From: Microbacterium sp. JZ31
Lineage (GTDB): Bacteria > Actinomycetota > Actinomycetes > Actinomycetales > Microbacteriaceae
Reading direction: 5' to 3'
Assembly (NCBI RefSeq): GCF_016805985.1
Contig: NZ_CP017661.1
Span: forward strand, 2,046,001-2,110,000
DNA: 64,000 bases
Position numbers and translations under genes: made by a program. Below, one piece after another: positions 35,966-45,195 of this stretch (its first letter is position 1; each line of letters starts with the position of its first letter). Under the pieces are notes generated by a model. The model was not told where the DNA came from, did no database searches, and was given only the letters and a program-made list of their open reading frames with translations.

Positions 35966-36759
35966 GCTTCGCCACCGCCGCCGACCGGATCGGCGCCATC
36001 CAGACCGCGATCCAGGATCTGCGCACGCCTGCCCCGACGACCGCGGTCACCGCCACCGCCGCGACGAGCGCCACCGCCGCCGTCACTCCGACCGCGGCGG
36101 CGAGCGCGGCGGACTTCCAGTCCGTGCTGAACGGCGTGCTGCGCAGCGCGGGCGCCGAGGGCGGCGCGACGGGAGCCGATGTGGTCGCGCAGGCCGAGAA
36201 GTACCTCGGCGTGCCCTACGTCTTCGGCGGTGAGGACGCCTCGGGCATGGACTGCTCGGGCCTGGTGCAGCGCGTCTTCGCGGATCTCGGCATCGACGTG
36301 CCGCGCGTCGTGCAGGACCAGGCCGACGTCGGCACCGAGGTGCCGTCGCTCGACCAGGCCCAGCCGGGCGATCTCCTCGTGACCAAGGGCGAGGGACACA
36401 TCGTCATCTACGCCGGCGACGGCAAGATCATCCACGCCCCGCGTCCCGGCAAGGACGTCCAGCTCGTCGACAACTACCTGTCGCCGTCCGAGATCTCCAC
36501 GATCCGACGCATCGTCCCCGCGGAGGCGACTCCCGTCACGGCGCCCGTCGCGGGCACCGCCCCTGCCGGCACCGTGCCCGCCGCCGCGAGCGCGGAGCCG
36601 TCCGTCACGATCACGCTTCCCGTGAGCGCGCTCGGGGCTCTCGGCGCCCCATCCGCACCCGGCGTCGGCGGCGGCGCGGAGGCGGCACAGCTGCTGTCGG
36701 TCATGCAGAGCCTGTTCGCCACGCAGACGACAGGACTGTCCTCGGCGGTGCTGTCGTGA
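35962..36759 (+). CDS. NlpC/P60 peptidoglycan hydrolase of the flagellar operon
   Basis: This is a predicted cell-wall endopeptidase that may open the peptidoglycan for the growing rod. The 265-residue protein has an Ala/Thr-rich N-terminus, then an NlpC/P60 domain (about residues 70-175) with catalytic Cys in GMDCSGLVQRVF and His in GEGHIVIYAGDGKIIHAPRPG. A Pro/Ala/Gly-rich tail ends in ESLFATQ-like MQSLFATQTTGL. No Sec signal peptide is visible, so export through the flagellar system is possible, as for FlgJ. It overlaps fliJ and fliK by 4 bp, so it is an integral part of the operon. Confidence 0.88.
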   Translation: MSFATAADRIGAIQTAIQDLRTPAPTTAVTATAATSATAAVTPTAAASAADFQSVLNGVLRSAGAEGGATGADVVAQAEKYLGVPYVFGGEDASGMDCSGLVQRVFADLGIDVPRVVQDQADVGTEVPSLDQAQPGDLLVTKGEGHIVIYAGDGKIIHAPRPGKDVQLVDNYLSPSEISTIRRIVPAEATPVTAPVAGTAPAGTVPAAASAEPSVTITLPVSALGALGAPSAPGVGGGAEAAQLLSVMQSLFATQTTGLSSAVLS

Positions 36760-38141
36760 CGCTCATCGGGCTGTTCACCGGCACGGGCAGCCCTCCCGCC
36801 TCCGCGGGCGCGGCCGACGCCTCATCACCCGACACCGCCGCGGCGTTCGCAGCGCTGCTCGCCGCTGCGCCGTCAGGCCAGGGCGAGGGCACGATGCCCG
36901 GCCGCGGCGACGCCGGCGCCGACGGCGCCGCGTCGCCCGGGTCCGAGGGCGCTGCGTCTTCCGACACCGACGCCGCGGTGAACCCGGCCGACGGCACGTC
37001 GCCCGGGACCGGGATGGACGCCGTGCTGTTCCTCTCGGCGGCCTCCTCCACCCCCGCCCCCGCGATCGTCCCGGCGAGCGCCGACGCCCCCGTTCCGGCG
37101 ACAGCCGGCATCGGCGCGGCATCCGGAGCCGCCGCGACGAGCGCCCCTTCCCGCACCCCGCCGACGCCCACGGCCGCCGCGCCCGCCGTCGCAGACTCCG
37201 CGGGAATCGTCGACGCCTCCGCCGTCCGCTCCCCCGCTCCGCAGCAAACCGTCACGCCCCTGCGCGGGGCGGACGCGAGCGCCGCCGCAGCCGCCGAGGT
37301 CACCGGGCCGGCTGCAGACGCCGATCCCGTCGCACCGGCCCCGGCCGGTCACCGAGTGCCCGCGGCGGGGGACGTCCCCGCGGAGGCTGCCCCGCGCAGC
37401 GCCGCCGCGCCGAACGCCGCCCCGGCCGCCGCTCAGGACGACCCGCAGTCCGGCGCGCAGGGCGACGACACGCCGGCGTCCGTACGCGTCGCGCGCACCG
37501 AGACCGCGGTGGCTCCGGCCGACGCACCGCGAGCCGCGCCGGCGGCGCTCGACGGGCCCGTCCCCGTCACGACCGCCGAGCCGCGTTCGGCCGCGCCCGT
37601 CGCGACGGCTTCCGCTCCGGTCGCGCCGGCGGCGCGTCTCCCGCTCGCGCCGCAGCTCACCGCTCCGATCCTCTCGCTCTCGCAGGCGGGCGACGGCGAG
37701 CACCACATCACGGTGACGGTCTCGCCCGACGACCTCGGCCCGGTCACCGTGCGCGCGCACATCTCCGGCGACATCCTGCGCATCGAGATGGCCGCGCCGT
37801 CCGACGCCGGGCGCGATGCGCTGCGGCACATCCTGGCCGACCTGCGCCGCGATCTGGCCGCCGCCGCGCCGCACGCCACCCTGGCCCTCGCCGCCGGCGA
37901 CACCTCGCCCGACGCCCCCGCGCCGCAGAGCGGCCAGCCCGGGCAGCCGAACGGCCAGCAGACCGGCGCCGCCTCGGGGGACGCCGGACAGCCCGGACCG
38001 CGCGATCCCGCCCGCGAGCAGGCGCGAAAGGGTGCGGGCGACCGCGGCGCCTTCGGGGTCGACGCGAACGAGCCGCATCACGGACCGGCCGCGCCCGGTC
38101 CCCTCCCCCTCACCTCCGCGTCCTTCGACGTTCTCGCCTGA
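36756..38141 (+). CDS. fliK: Flagellar hook-length control protein FliK
   Basis: This molecular ruler ends hook growth and switches export specificity. The 461-residue protein is mostly a disordered Ala/Pro/Asp-rich region (residues about 15-300). A conserved C-terminal FliK domain (ITVTVSPDDLGPVTVRAHIS, ILRIEMAAPSDAGRDALRHI) then precedes a Gln/Gly/Pro tail. The start is a GTG overlapping the preceding stop. The call rests on the C-terminal domain and on the position before flgD and flgE. Confidence 0.9.
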   Translation: MTLIGLFTGTGSPPASAGAADASSPDTAAAFAALLAAAPSGQGEGTMPGRGDAGADGAASPGSEGAASSDTDAAVNPADGTSPGTGMDAVLFLSAASSTPAPAIVPASADAPVPATAGIGAASGAAATSAPSRTPPTPTAAAPAVADSAGIVDASAVRSPAPQQTVTPLRGADASAAAAAEVTGPAADADPVAPAPAGHRVPAAGDVPAEAAPRSAAAPNAAPAAAQDDPQSGAQGDDTPASVRVARTETAVAPADAPRAAPAALDGPVPVTTAEPRSAAPVATASAPVAPAARLPLAPQLTAPILSLSQAGDGEHHITVTVSPDDLGPVTVRAHISGDILRIEMAAPSDAGRDALRHILADLRRDLAAAAPHATLALAAGDTSPDAPAPQSGQPGQPNGQQTGAASGDAGQPGPRDPAREQARKGAGDRGAFGVDANEPHHGPAAPGPLPLTSASFDVLA

Positions 38142-38155
38142 TCGGAAGGATCCCC

Positions 38156-38584
38156 ATGCCCGCCGTCGAACCCGTCGCCACCATCGGCGCGTCCACGATG
38201 ACCGAGGTCGTCGTCCCCGAGCGCAAGCAGACGCTCGACTCCGAGGTGTTCCTCCAGCTGCTCGTCGCGCAGCTGAAGAACCAGGACCCCAGCTCGCCGA
38301 TGAACACCAACGAGATGATCTCGCAGACCACGCAGCTCGCGTCGATGGAGCAGCTCACGGCCCTGGCCTCGACGTCGACCGAGACGTTCGCGCTCACGAT
38401 GCGGCAGACCGCCTCCGACCTCGTGGGCCGCCAGGCCACCTATCTCGACGCCGACGGCAAGTCGCACACGGGCACCGTCACATCCGTCTCCTTCGCCTCC
38501 GCCACGCCGCAGGTGCTCTTCGGCGACGTGTCCGTACCGCTCGACGCCATCTCCGGCGTCGTCGCCGCCACGAAGAACGCCTGA
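38156..38584 (+). CDS. flgD: Flagellar hook-capping protein FlgD
   Basis: This hook scaffold cap has 142 residues. The family core is SEVFLQLLVAQLKNQDPSSP followed by MNTNEMISQTTQLASMEQL (residues about 28-66). The C-terminal part is short, with VGRQATYLDADGKSHTGTV, and lacks the longer domain of enteric FlgD, as usual in Gram-positive bacteria. It is preceded by a GGAAGGA ribosome-binding site and followed by flgE after 40 bp. Confidence 0.93.
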   Translation: MPAVEPVATIGASTMTEVVVPERKQTLDSEVFLQLLVAQLKNQDPSSPMNTNEMISQTTQLASMEQLTALASTSTETFALTMRQTASDLVGRQATYLDADGKSHTGTVTSVSFASATPQVLFGDVSVPLDAISGVVAATKNA

Positions 38585-38624
38585 CCCCTTCTCTTCCCTT
38601 CCGCCTCACACGAAAGAAGCCAGC

Positions 38625-39785
38625 ATGCTCCGCGCCCTCTACTCCGGCATCTCGGGTCTCCGCTCGCACCAGACGATGCTCGACGTCACCGGCAACAACA
38701 TCGCCAACGTCAACACCACCGCGTTCAAGGGCTCGTCCGTCGAGTTCCAGGACACGCTCTCGCAGCTCGTGCGCAACTCGACCCTCCCGCAGGACGAGAC
38801 CGGCGGCAGCAACCCCGCCCAGGTAGGGCTCGGCGTGCAGGTCGCCAGCGTCTCGACCAACTTCGCCCAGGGCGCCTCGCAGTCGACCGGGGTGCCGACG
38901 CACCTGATGATCGCGGGCGACGGGTTCTTCGTCGTCAGCTCCGGCGCCGAGACCGCCTACACGCGCAACGGCGCGTTCAAGTTCGACGCGCAGGGCCGCA
39001 TGGTCACCTCGGACGGCGCGTTCGTGCAGGGATGGACCGCGCAGAACGGCGCGATCACTCCGGGCGCCGCCACCGGCAACATCACCCTCCCGGTCGGCGC
39101 GGTGTCGCCCGCCGCTGCCACGACGACCGCGCGCGTCACGGGCAACCTGCCCTCGAACGCCGCGGTCGGCTCCGAGCTCGTGCGCGACGTCACGGTCTAC
39201 GACGACGAGGGCACGCCCGACACCCTCTCGCTCACCTTCACCCGCACGGCCGGCGGATGGACGGTCGCCACCGACGGCGGCGCCACCTCCAACCTGACGT
39301 TCGCGGACGGCGCGCTCACGGGCGGCGGCACGCTCACGGCCGGCCCGATCACGATCGACATGACGGCGCTGACGGGCTTCGCCGAGCTGTCGACCGTCAC
39401 GGTCAGCGGTCAGAACGGCCGCCCGGCCGGCACCCTGCAGTCGTACGCCCTGTCGGAGGACGGCAGCCTCGTCGGCACCTTCAGCAACGGCCAGACCCAG
39501 GTGCTCGCGCGCGTCGCCCTCGCGACGTTCATCAACCCCGAGGGCCTCGAGAAGACCGGATCGTCGCAGTACCGCCCCACGGTCAACTCGGGTCAGCCGG
39601 CGATCGGCGAGGCCGGCGTCGACGGGATGGGATCGCTCATCAGCGGCGCCCTGGAGATGTCGAACGTCGACCTCTCGCAGGAGTTCACCAACCTCATCGT
39701 CGCCCAGCGCGGCTTCCAGGCGAACGCGCGCATCATCACCACCAGCGACGAGGTGCTGCAGGAGCTCACGAACCTCAAGCGCTGA
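38625..39785 (+). CDS. flgE: Flagellar hook protein FlgE
   Basis: This is the hook subunit. The 386-residue protein has the rod/hook N-terminal motif LYSGISGLRSHQTMLDVTGN and NNIANVNTTAFKGSSVEFQD, a beta-rich middle, and the C-terminal helix SQEFTNLIVAQRGFQANARI with TTSDEVLQELTNLKR. The start ATG follows GAAAGAAG. This is the last gene of the flgB operon: the strand switches directly downstream, where three non-flagellar genes interrupt the cluster. Confidence 0.96.
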   Translation: MLRALYSGISGLRSHQTMLDVTGNNIANVNTTAFKGSSVEFQDTLSQLVRNSTLPQDETGGSNPAQVGLGVQVASVSTNFAQGASQSTGVPTHLMIAGDGFFVVSSGAETAYTRNGAFKFDAQGRMVTSDGAFVQGWTAQNGAITPGAATGNITLPVGAVSPAAATTTARVTGNLPSNAAVGSELVRDVTVYDDEGTPDTLSLTFTRTAGGWTVATDGGATSNLTFADGALTGGGTLTAGPITIDMTALTGFAELSTVTVSGQNGRPAGTLQSYALSEDGSLVGTFSNGQTQVLARVALATFINPEGLEKTGSSQYRPTVNSGQPAIGEAGVDGMGSLISGALEMSNVDLSQEFTNLIVAQRGFQANARIITTSDEVLQELTNLKR

Positions 39786-39820
39786 TAGGACGGGGGCTCT
39801 CGACCGCACGACCATTCGAT

Positions 39821-39838
39821 GCGTGCGGACGCGCACGC
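39821..39838. terminator. Hairpin between flgE and the convergent STAND gene
   Basis: GCGTGCG / CGCACGC forms a perfect 7-bp stem with a 4-nt loop and is followed by CTTCT on the plus strand. It lies 36 bp after the flgE stop and before the end of the convergent gene, a suitable place for termination of the flgB operon. Confidence 0.5.
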
Positions 39839-39887
39839 CTTCTCGTCGGCGCTCGCCTGCCGAGCGGGCGTGCGGATGCCGCCGCGC

Positions 39888-42511
39888 TCACCAGCGGGCG
39901 AGCTCCGGCGCCAGCTGCTCGCGCTCGTGCTCCGGGAGCGCGAGGGCGATCGCCTCCGGCACCGTCAGCTCCGCGCCCCGCCGCTCGCCCGCGGCGACCG
40001 CGTCCGGCTGCGCCGAGCGGATGGCGTCGAGCTGGGGCATGTGCACGGTGAACGCCTCTGCGTCGAACACGCCGATGCGCTGCCGGATCGCGTGGGCGAT
40101 GGCCGAGAGCATCCCCGCCCGCTCCGCGTCGCCGCGTGCCGCCGCGACCGCGCAGAGCCCCTCGAGCCCGTACGCGATCCCCTCCTCGAAGTGCAGTCGC
40201 ACCGAGACGAGCAGGGTGCGCACGCAGCCCGCCTCCGCGGTGTCGATGTCTCCCCGCACGAGCTGCAGCCTCGCCTGGTGGTTGCCCGCGACCGAGACGG
40301 TGAACTGGTCGCCGACCGACTCGGCGACCTCCGTCGCCCGGTCGAAGCACGACTGCGCGTCGTCCGTGAGGCCGCGCAGCCACGCGAGCCGGCCGCGTGA
40401 GACCTCCGTGATCGCCTCCGCCCACGCGTTGCCGAGCTTCCGCAGCTGCTGCACCGCATCCGCGAGCTCCCGCTCGGCGGCGTCGAGGTCGGGCAGCGGC
40501 AGCTGCAGCCGCGCGGTCGCGCGCGCCGCGGTCGCCATCGCGGCCGCGTCGCCGTCGCCGCTCTCGGTGAACAGCCGCACGCACTCGCCGAGTCCCGCCA
40601 CGACCTCCTCCGTCGGGTGCTGCCACATCTCGCTCCACAGCGCGAAGAACCACGCGACCGCGCGCGTGTGGGGCGTGATCGGCTGGTCCTTGCCGAGCAG
40701 CTCGAGCATCCAGACCCGCACCTCGCCGAAGAATCCGGCGATCCACCAGTAGACGAGCAGGCGCCACGCGAAGTCCCCCGCGTCGTCGAGCCGGTCGATG
40801 TACACGAGGTGGCGCACGGCGGCGCGCAGATTCGGCAGCTCGAGGCCGAGCTGCACGACGGCCTCGCTCTGTCCGGCGCCGCGGAGCCCCGGCGCGATCG
40901 CGGCGACGAGGTCGCTGTAGTAGTCGGCGTGTGCCGCACGCATCCGCCCCGCCTCGCCGTGCTCCTTGAGCCGGCCGAGCGCGTACTCCCGCACGACGGC
41001 GAGCAGCGACAGCACCGACCGGCCGCCGACCGACGTCTGGCGCACGAGCGAGGCGTCGATGAGGCCGGCGATGCCGTCGATCGCCTGCCCCTCCCACGCG
41101 CGGCCGGCACCGAGCGCCTCCACCGCCTCGAGCGTGAACTGGCGGGCGAAGACGCCGAGGTCCTCGAGCTGCGCGCGCTGCTCGGGGGCAGCAGGCTCAC
41201 GCTCCAGTCGATCGTCGCGCGCATCGTGCGGTGGCGGTCGGGCAGGTCCCGGGCGGCCGCGGTGAGGAGCGGCAGGCTCTCCTCGAGCCGCTGCGCGATG
41301 CCGACCGGGGTGAGCAGCCGCACCTTCGCGGCGGCGAGCTCGATCGCGAGCGGCAGCCCCTCGAGTCGTCGGCAGATGTCGGCGACCGCGGGCGCGTTCT
41401 CGGCCGTGAGCTCGAAGTCGGGCTTCACGGCTTGCGCCCGGTCGACGAAGAGGGCGCCGGCGGAGGAGCGGCGCACCCGCTCGACGCTGGCGTGGGCGAC
41501 GGCGTCCGGCACGCCGAGCGCCTTCACCTCGAAGACGCGCTCCCCTCGGATCCGCAGCACCGTGCGGCTCGTGACGAGCAGCGACACCGACGGCGCGACG
41601 TCGAACAGCCGCACGAGCAGCGGTGCCGCCTCCACGATCTGCTCGAAGTTGTCGAGAACGAGCAGCACGCGCCGGCCCGCGAGCGCTCGCGCGATGCGCT
41701 CCTCGAGCGCCGCCTCGCCGGTGTCGCGGATGCCGAGCACGTATGCGACCGTCGGCAGCAGCAGTCCCGGCTCGAACACCCCCTCGAGCGGAAGGAAGTA
41801 CCGTCCGTCCGGGAACAGATCCGCGGTCTCCCGCGCGACCTCGATCGCGAGCCTGCTCTTGCCGATGCCGCCCGGGCCGACCAGGCTCACGAGCTTCGTG
41901 CCGCGCTCGAAGAGCGACCGCACATCGGCGATCTCGTGGTCGCGGCCGATCGTGCTCGTCGGGGGCACGGGAATGCGCGACTCGGGGGTCGGCGGGATCT
42001 CCTCCGGCCCGCCCTCGCTCTGCAGCCGCGACTCGTCGAAGCGCTCGGCGAGCAGCGTCGCGAGGTCGTTTGACACGAGCTCCTCGAGCTCCGACGCCGT
42101 CGCGAACGGCAGGTAGGCCGCGGTGTCGTCCGAGCGGATGCGCGCGATGAGGTCCGCGAGCCGCGGCTCCCGGTGCTCCGAGGCGCGCACGTAGATGAGC
42201 TTCGGCATGTCCCGCGGTGCGAGCGCGTACTCGTCCTCCAGGCCCGAGACCTCCTCGTCGGGCGCGACCCAGCCGTAGCTGTCGCCGTAGATGCCGACGA
42301 ACACGTCGCTCTGCGCGAGGTACGAGCGGTAGAGCGCGCGGGGCGGATGCGGCCGCGCGCCGAGCTCGAACATCACGGGCGCGAGCCGCATGCGCTCGAT
42401 CGCGGCCCGAACGGCGCGGCGCTCTTCGGCGAGCTCGCGCAGGGTCGAGCTCACGAACACCCGGATCCGCTGATCGGGAGTGCGGATCACAGGCCGGTGC
42501 GCGCCGGTCAT
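39888..42511 (-). pseudogene. DUF4062-NB-ARC/STAND ATPase-TPR protein, one apparent frameshift
   Basis: The reconstructed protein of about 874 residues has three parts. Residues 15-125 are a DUF4062 domain (IRVFVSSTLRELAEERRAVR, SDVFVGIYGDSYG, EDEYALA). Residues 188-400 are an AfsR/NB-ARC-type STAND ATPase with Walker A GPGGIGKS (212-219), Walker B RVLLVLDN and GLPLAIELAA. The C-terminal half is helical and TPR-like, with no DNA-binding domain. After residue 443 (SVSLLPP) the frame breaks at the G-run 41184-41188; adding one base gives PEQRAQLEDLGVFARQ and an uninterrupted C-terminus. STAND proteins act as signal-sensing switches, and DUF4062 relates to TIR-like effector or scaffold domains. 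The gene opposes the flanking flagellar operons. Confidence 0.78.
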
Positions 42512-42623
42512 GCCGACATCTTGGCCCCGCGGGGCGCTGCGCGCCAGGACTTTGCTCGCGCGAGGCGTTCGCGACGGATGCGGCGGGCCGGGCGCCCGGC
42601 GCGTCGCGACGGCGTGGAGTCGG

Positions 42624-43133
42624 TCAGGGCCGGGGCATCGACGTGTGCGCCACGTCGATCGATCCGAACGGGAACGGGCTGAAGAAGGAGAACGAACCCG
42701 TCATGAGGTCCTCGAGCGGGATCAGCTGGAACCACACGTTCGACACCACGATCGCGATCACGATGAGCGCGCACACCGCGATCGCCGCGCGATCGAGGAC
42801 ACGCAGTGCGGCCGCTTCGTCTGCGGCTCTGAGCACTCGGCCGAGAGCGAGCAGGACGATCAGGGCGATGCCGAGGAAGACCAGCGGGCTCGGACCGAGC
42901 GTCAACTGGACGCACGGCGGCGCCTCGTCGACCGGCCGGCCTGCCGCATCGAGGAACCCTCCGGCGGGGTCCGTCCCGCCCGCGCAGTAGCCCTTGCTGC
43001 CGCGCATGAGAGCCGCATAGATCAGCGCGCCGATCACCGACAGGATCGCGACGCGGCGGATCCTCTGCACCAAGGCCGCCCCGGGAAGTGCGGCGACCCC
43101 GGCGACGGTCGACTGAGCCTGACTGCGCGGCAC
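42624..43133 (-). CDS. Hypothetical membrane protein
   Basis: The 169-residue protein has three predicted membrane segments at about residues 27-44 (VAILSVIGALIYAALM), 84-100 (LVFLGIALIVLLALGRV) and 115-136 (AIAVCALIVIAIVVSNVWF). A short extracytoplasmic loop contains two cysteines (GSKGYCAGG and APPCVQLTLG) that could form a disulphide. I do not recognise the family. It lies between the alpha/beta hydrolase and the STAND gene on the minus strand, with 58-bp and 112-bp gaps, and may be co-transcribed with them. Confidence 0.75.
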   Translation of the reverse strand: MPRSQAQSTVAGVAALPGAALVQRIRRVAILSVIGALIYAALMRGSKGYCAGGTDPAGGFLDAAGRPVDEAPPCVQLTLGPSPLVFLGIALIVLLALGRVLRAADEAAALRVLDRAAIAVCALIVIAIVVSNVWFQLIPLEDLMTGSFSFFSPFPFGSIDVAHTSMPRP

Positions 43134-43191
43134 GGGGCCCTCTTCGACGTCGTGTTCGCCTCATCATCGCGCACCGGACGGCGCGCGCCGC

Positions 43192-43947
43192 TCAGGGCGA
43201 TGCCGAAGCGAGCCAGTCCGTGACAAACCGGCTGAACCACTCGGGACGCTGAAGCGGGATGCCGTGACCGCAGCCGTCGACCACGGTGAGCGTGCTCGTC
43301 GGAAGCGCCGCGTGGATGGCGGCCGCGGAGTCCCGCATCAGAGGGCGCTCCCGCTCTCCCACCATGACCACGCTGCGACCCGTGAACGCGGACCATCCGG
43401 AGGGGATGCGGAACCGCATGTTGGCTGCCACAGCGGCGAGCAGGCTCTCCCTCGTCATGGCGGCACTCGTGTCGATGTACGCCTCCAGCAGCCGTGGCGG
43501 AATGAAGAGCTCCCGGGCCTGCAGCTTCGCGAACCACCTCTGACGAGCCAGCGGCGCAGCGATGCGCAGCAGAGCGAGAGTCGCCGGCGTGAGGGGTGCC
43601 GCATTCGCCTGCGCACTGACCACGACCACGCCGCCGACCAGTGCGGGGTGCTCGGAGGCGAGAAGGATGGCGAGCTGCGCGCCAAGCGAGAACCCCACGA
43701 CCGTCGCGGGCCGCCCTTTCGCCTCGGTGCGCAACAGCGCGGCGATCGCTCGGATGGTCTCGCCGTGCGACAGGTACGGCTGATCGACCGAACGACCGTG
43801 ACCCGGCAGATCCACGACGAGGACCCGATACTGGTTGCGCAGGTGGTCGCGCAGCGACTCCCACATCCACCCGGCTACCCCGCCCCCGTGCAGCAGGAGA
43901 ACGGTCGGGGCATCGTCGCGGTCGGGGCCGAAGCGGGCATAGAACAT
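43192..43947 (-). CDS. Alpha/beta hydrolase
   Basis: This is a 251-residue alpha/beta-hydrolase-fold enzyme. The oxyanion motif LLLHGGGVAGWMW is near residue 20. The nucleophile elbow is GFSLGAQ (Ser about residue 86), and the catalytic His is in DGCGHGIPLQRPEWF near residue 226. LVVDLPGHGRS is also canonical. The substrate cannot be predicted. It is the promoter-proximal gene of the three-gene minus-strand block inside the flagellar cluster and diverges from the flbD-motA-motB unit. Confidence 0.87.
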   Translation of the reverse strand: MFYARFGPDRDDAPTVLLLHGGGVAGWMWESLRDHLRNQYRVLVVDLPGHGRSVDQPYLSHGETIRAIAALLRTEAKGRPATVVGFSLGAQLAILLASEHPALVGGVVVVSAQANAAPLTPATLALLRIAAPLARQRWFAKLQARELFIPPRLLEAYIDTSAAMTRESLLAAVAANMRFRIPSGWSAFTGRSVVMVGERERPLMRDSAAAIHAALPTSTLTVVDGCGHGIPLQRPEWFSRFVTDWLASASP

Positions 43948-44002
43948 CGGTTCACAGCTTCGCAGAAGCCGGTCGCAGCAAACGCGTCGTGCGGCGCCCG
44001 CC

Positions 44003-44029
44003 TAACCGCTCCGGCCGCCTGGCCGACAG
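44003..44029 (+). promoter_or_regulatory. FliA (sigma-28) promoter of flbD-motA-motB
   Basis: The sequence is TAAC (44003-44006), 16 bp, CCGACAG (44023-44029). It differs from the other five sites only by C for T in the -10 box. The leader before flbD is about 125 nt. Transcription restarts here after the minus-strand insert. Confidence 0.75.
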
Positions 44030-44161
44030 TCACCTCTGACAGCCCAGGACGGGCCGTCGCATCCGCGACCCAGGACGGGGCGCGGCAACAGCGATCCGCA
44101 CGGATCGCACACCGGCCCGGCGCGCCGCAAGAAGCGCCACCGGCAATTCCAGGATGGAGCC

Positions 44162-44392
44162 ATGATCGTCGTCACGCGCCTGAACCGCACTCGGTTCGCG
44201 GTGAATCCGGACCTCATCGAACGGATTCACGCTTCGCCCGACACCACGCTGATCATGGTGGACGGGGCCACCTTCATCGTCCTCGAGACCATGGACGACG
44301 TCATCGACCGGATCGCCGACTTCCGCGCCCGCGTGCTCGCGTCGGCTGCCGACGCACGTCGCTCCGGGGACGTCGCGGGGGTGATCGCCTGA
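44162..44392 (+). CDS. flbD: Flagellar protein FlbD/SwrD family
   Basis: This small protein of 76 residues is found before motA in many Gram-positive flagellar clusters and in Bacillus (SwrD) increases motor torque. It matches in MIVVTRLNRTRFAVNPDLIE and TTLIMVDGATFIVLETMDDV. The ATG follows GGATGGAGCC. Its stop overlaps the motA start as TGATG. It is unrelated to the Caulobacter response regulator that shares the name. Confidence 0.9.
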   Translation: MIVVTRLNRTRFAVNPDLIERIHASPDTTLIMVDGATFIVLETMDDVIDRIADFRARVLASAADARRSGDVAGVIA

Positions 44393-45195
44393 TGGATCCC
44401 GCATTCCTCATCGGAGTGGTGCTCGCGTTCGGCTCGCTGTACGCGATGATCACGCTCGAGCACGCGAGCCTCGCCGGGCTGTTCCTGCCGGCGCCGATGA
44501 TCCTCGTCTTCGGCGGCACGATCGCGGTCGGCATCGCCAGCGCGACCATGCGCGACGCGCTGGTGTCGTTCAAGGCGCTGCCGCGGGCGATCCGCGGCGA
44601 CCGTCGCACCGCCGCCGCGATGATCGATCAGGTCGTGGAGTACGCCGAGAAGGCGCGCGCCGAGGGCCTGCTCTCGCTCGAGCAGCTCGTGCCCGACGCC
44701 GACGACCCGTTCGTGCGGCAGGCGCTGCAGAGCATCGCCGACGGCACGGACGCGGAGGAGCTGCGCATCGTGCTCGAGGACGAGATCGCCTCGACGGCGG
44801 CGCGCAACCGCACGGCGTCGCGCTTCTTCGCCACGCTCGGCGGCTACGCCCCCACCGTCGGCATCATCGGCACCGTCGTGTCGCTGACCCACGTGCTCGA
44901 GAAGCTCGACACCCCCGACACGCTGGGGCCGATGATCGCGGCCGCGTTCGTCGCGACACTCTGGGGCCTGCTCTCGGCCAACTTCATGTGGCTGCCGATC
45001 GGCAACCGGCTGCAGCGCCTCGGAGAGCTGGAGCTCGAGCGCATGACGCTCGTCATGGAGGGCATGCTCGCCGTGCAGGCCGGCAGCCCGCCGCATCACG
45101 TGGGCGAGCGCCTGCAGGCCCTCGTCGCCGACAAGCCCGTCAAGCGTGCGGACAAGCGCGAGAGCGCTCCGGTGCCGGAGACCGCGGACGCATGA
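44392..45195 (+). CDS. motA: Flagellar motor stator protein MotA
   Basis: MotA is the proton-channel stator subunit. It has 267 residues with four membrane helices: two near the N-terminus (IGVVLAFGSLYAMITLEHA; MILVFGGTIAVGIASAT) and two after the cytoplasmic torque domain (GGYAPTVGIIGTVVSLTHVL; IAAAFVATLWGLLSANFMWL). The conserved proline region PTVGIIGTVVSL is intact. It overlaps flbD and motB. Confidence 0.96.
   Translation: MDPAFLIGVVLAFGSLYAMITLEHASLAGLFLPAPMILVFGGTIAVGIASATMRDALVSFKALPRAIRGDRRTAAAMIDQVVEYAEKARAEGLLSLEQLVPDADDPFVRQALQSIADGTDAEELRIVLEDEIASTAARNRTASRFFATLGGYAPTVGIIGTVVSLTHVLEKLDTPDTLGPMIAAAFVATLWGLLSANFMWLPIGNRLQRLGELELERMTLVMEGMLAVQAGSPPHHVGERLQALVADKPVKRADKRESAPVPETADA

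Noticed and set aside
39786..44002. Transposon or integron carrying the three-gene insert in the flagellar cluster
   Set aside because: No transposase, integrase, terminal inverted repeats or target-site duplication could be seen at either edge.
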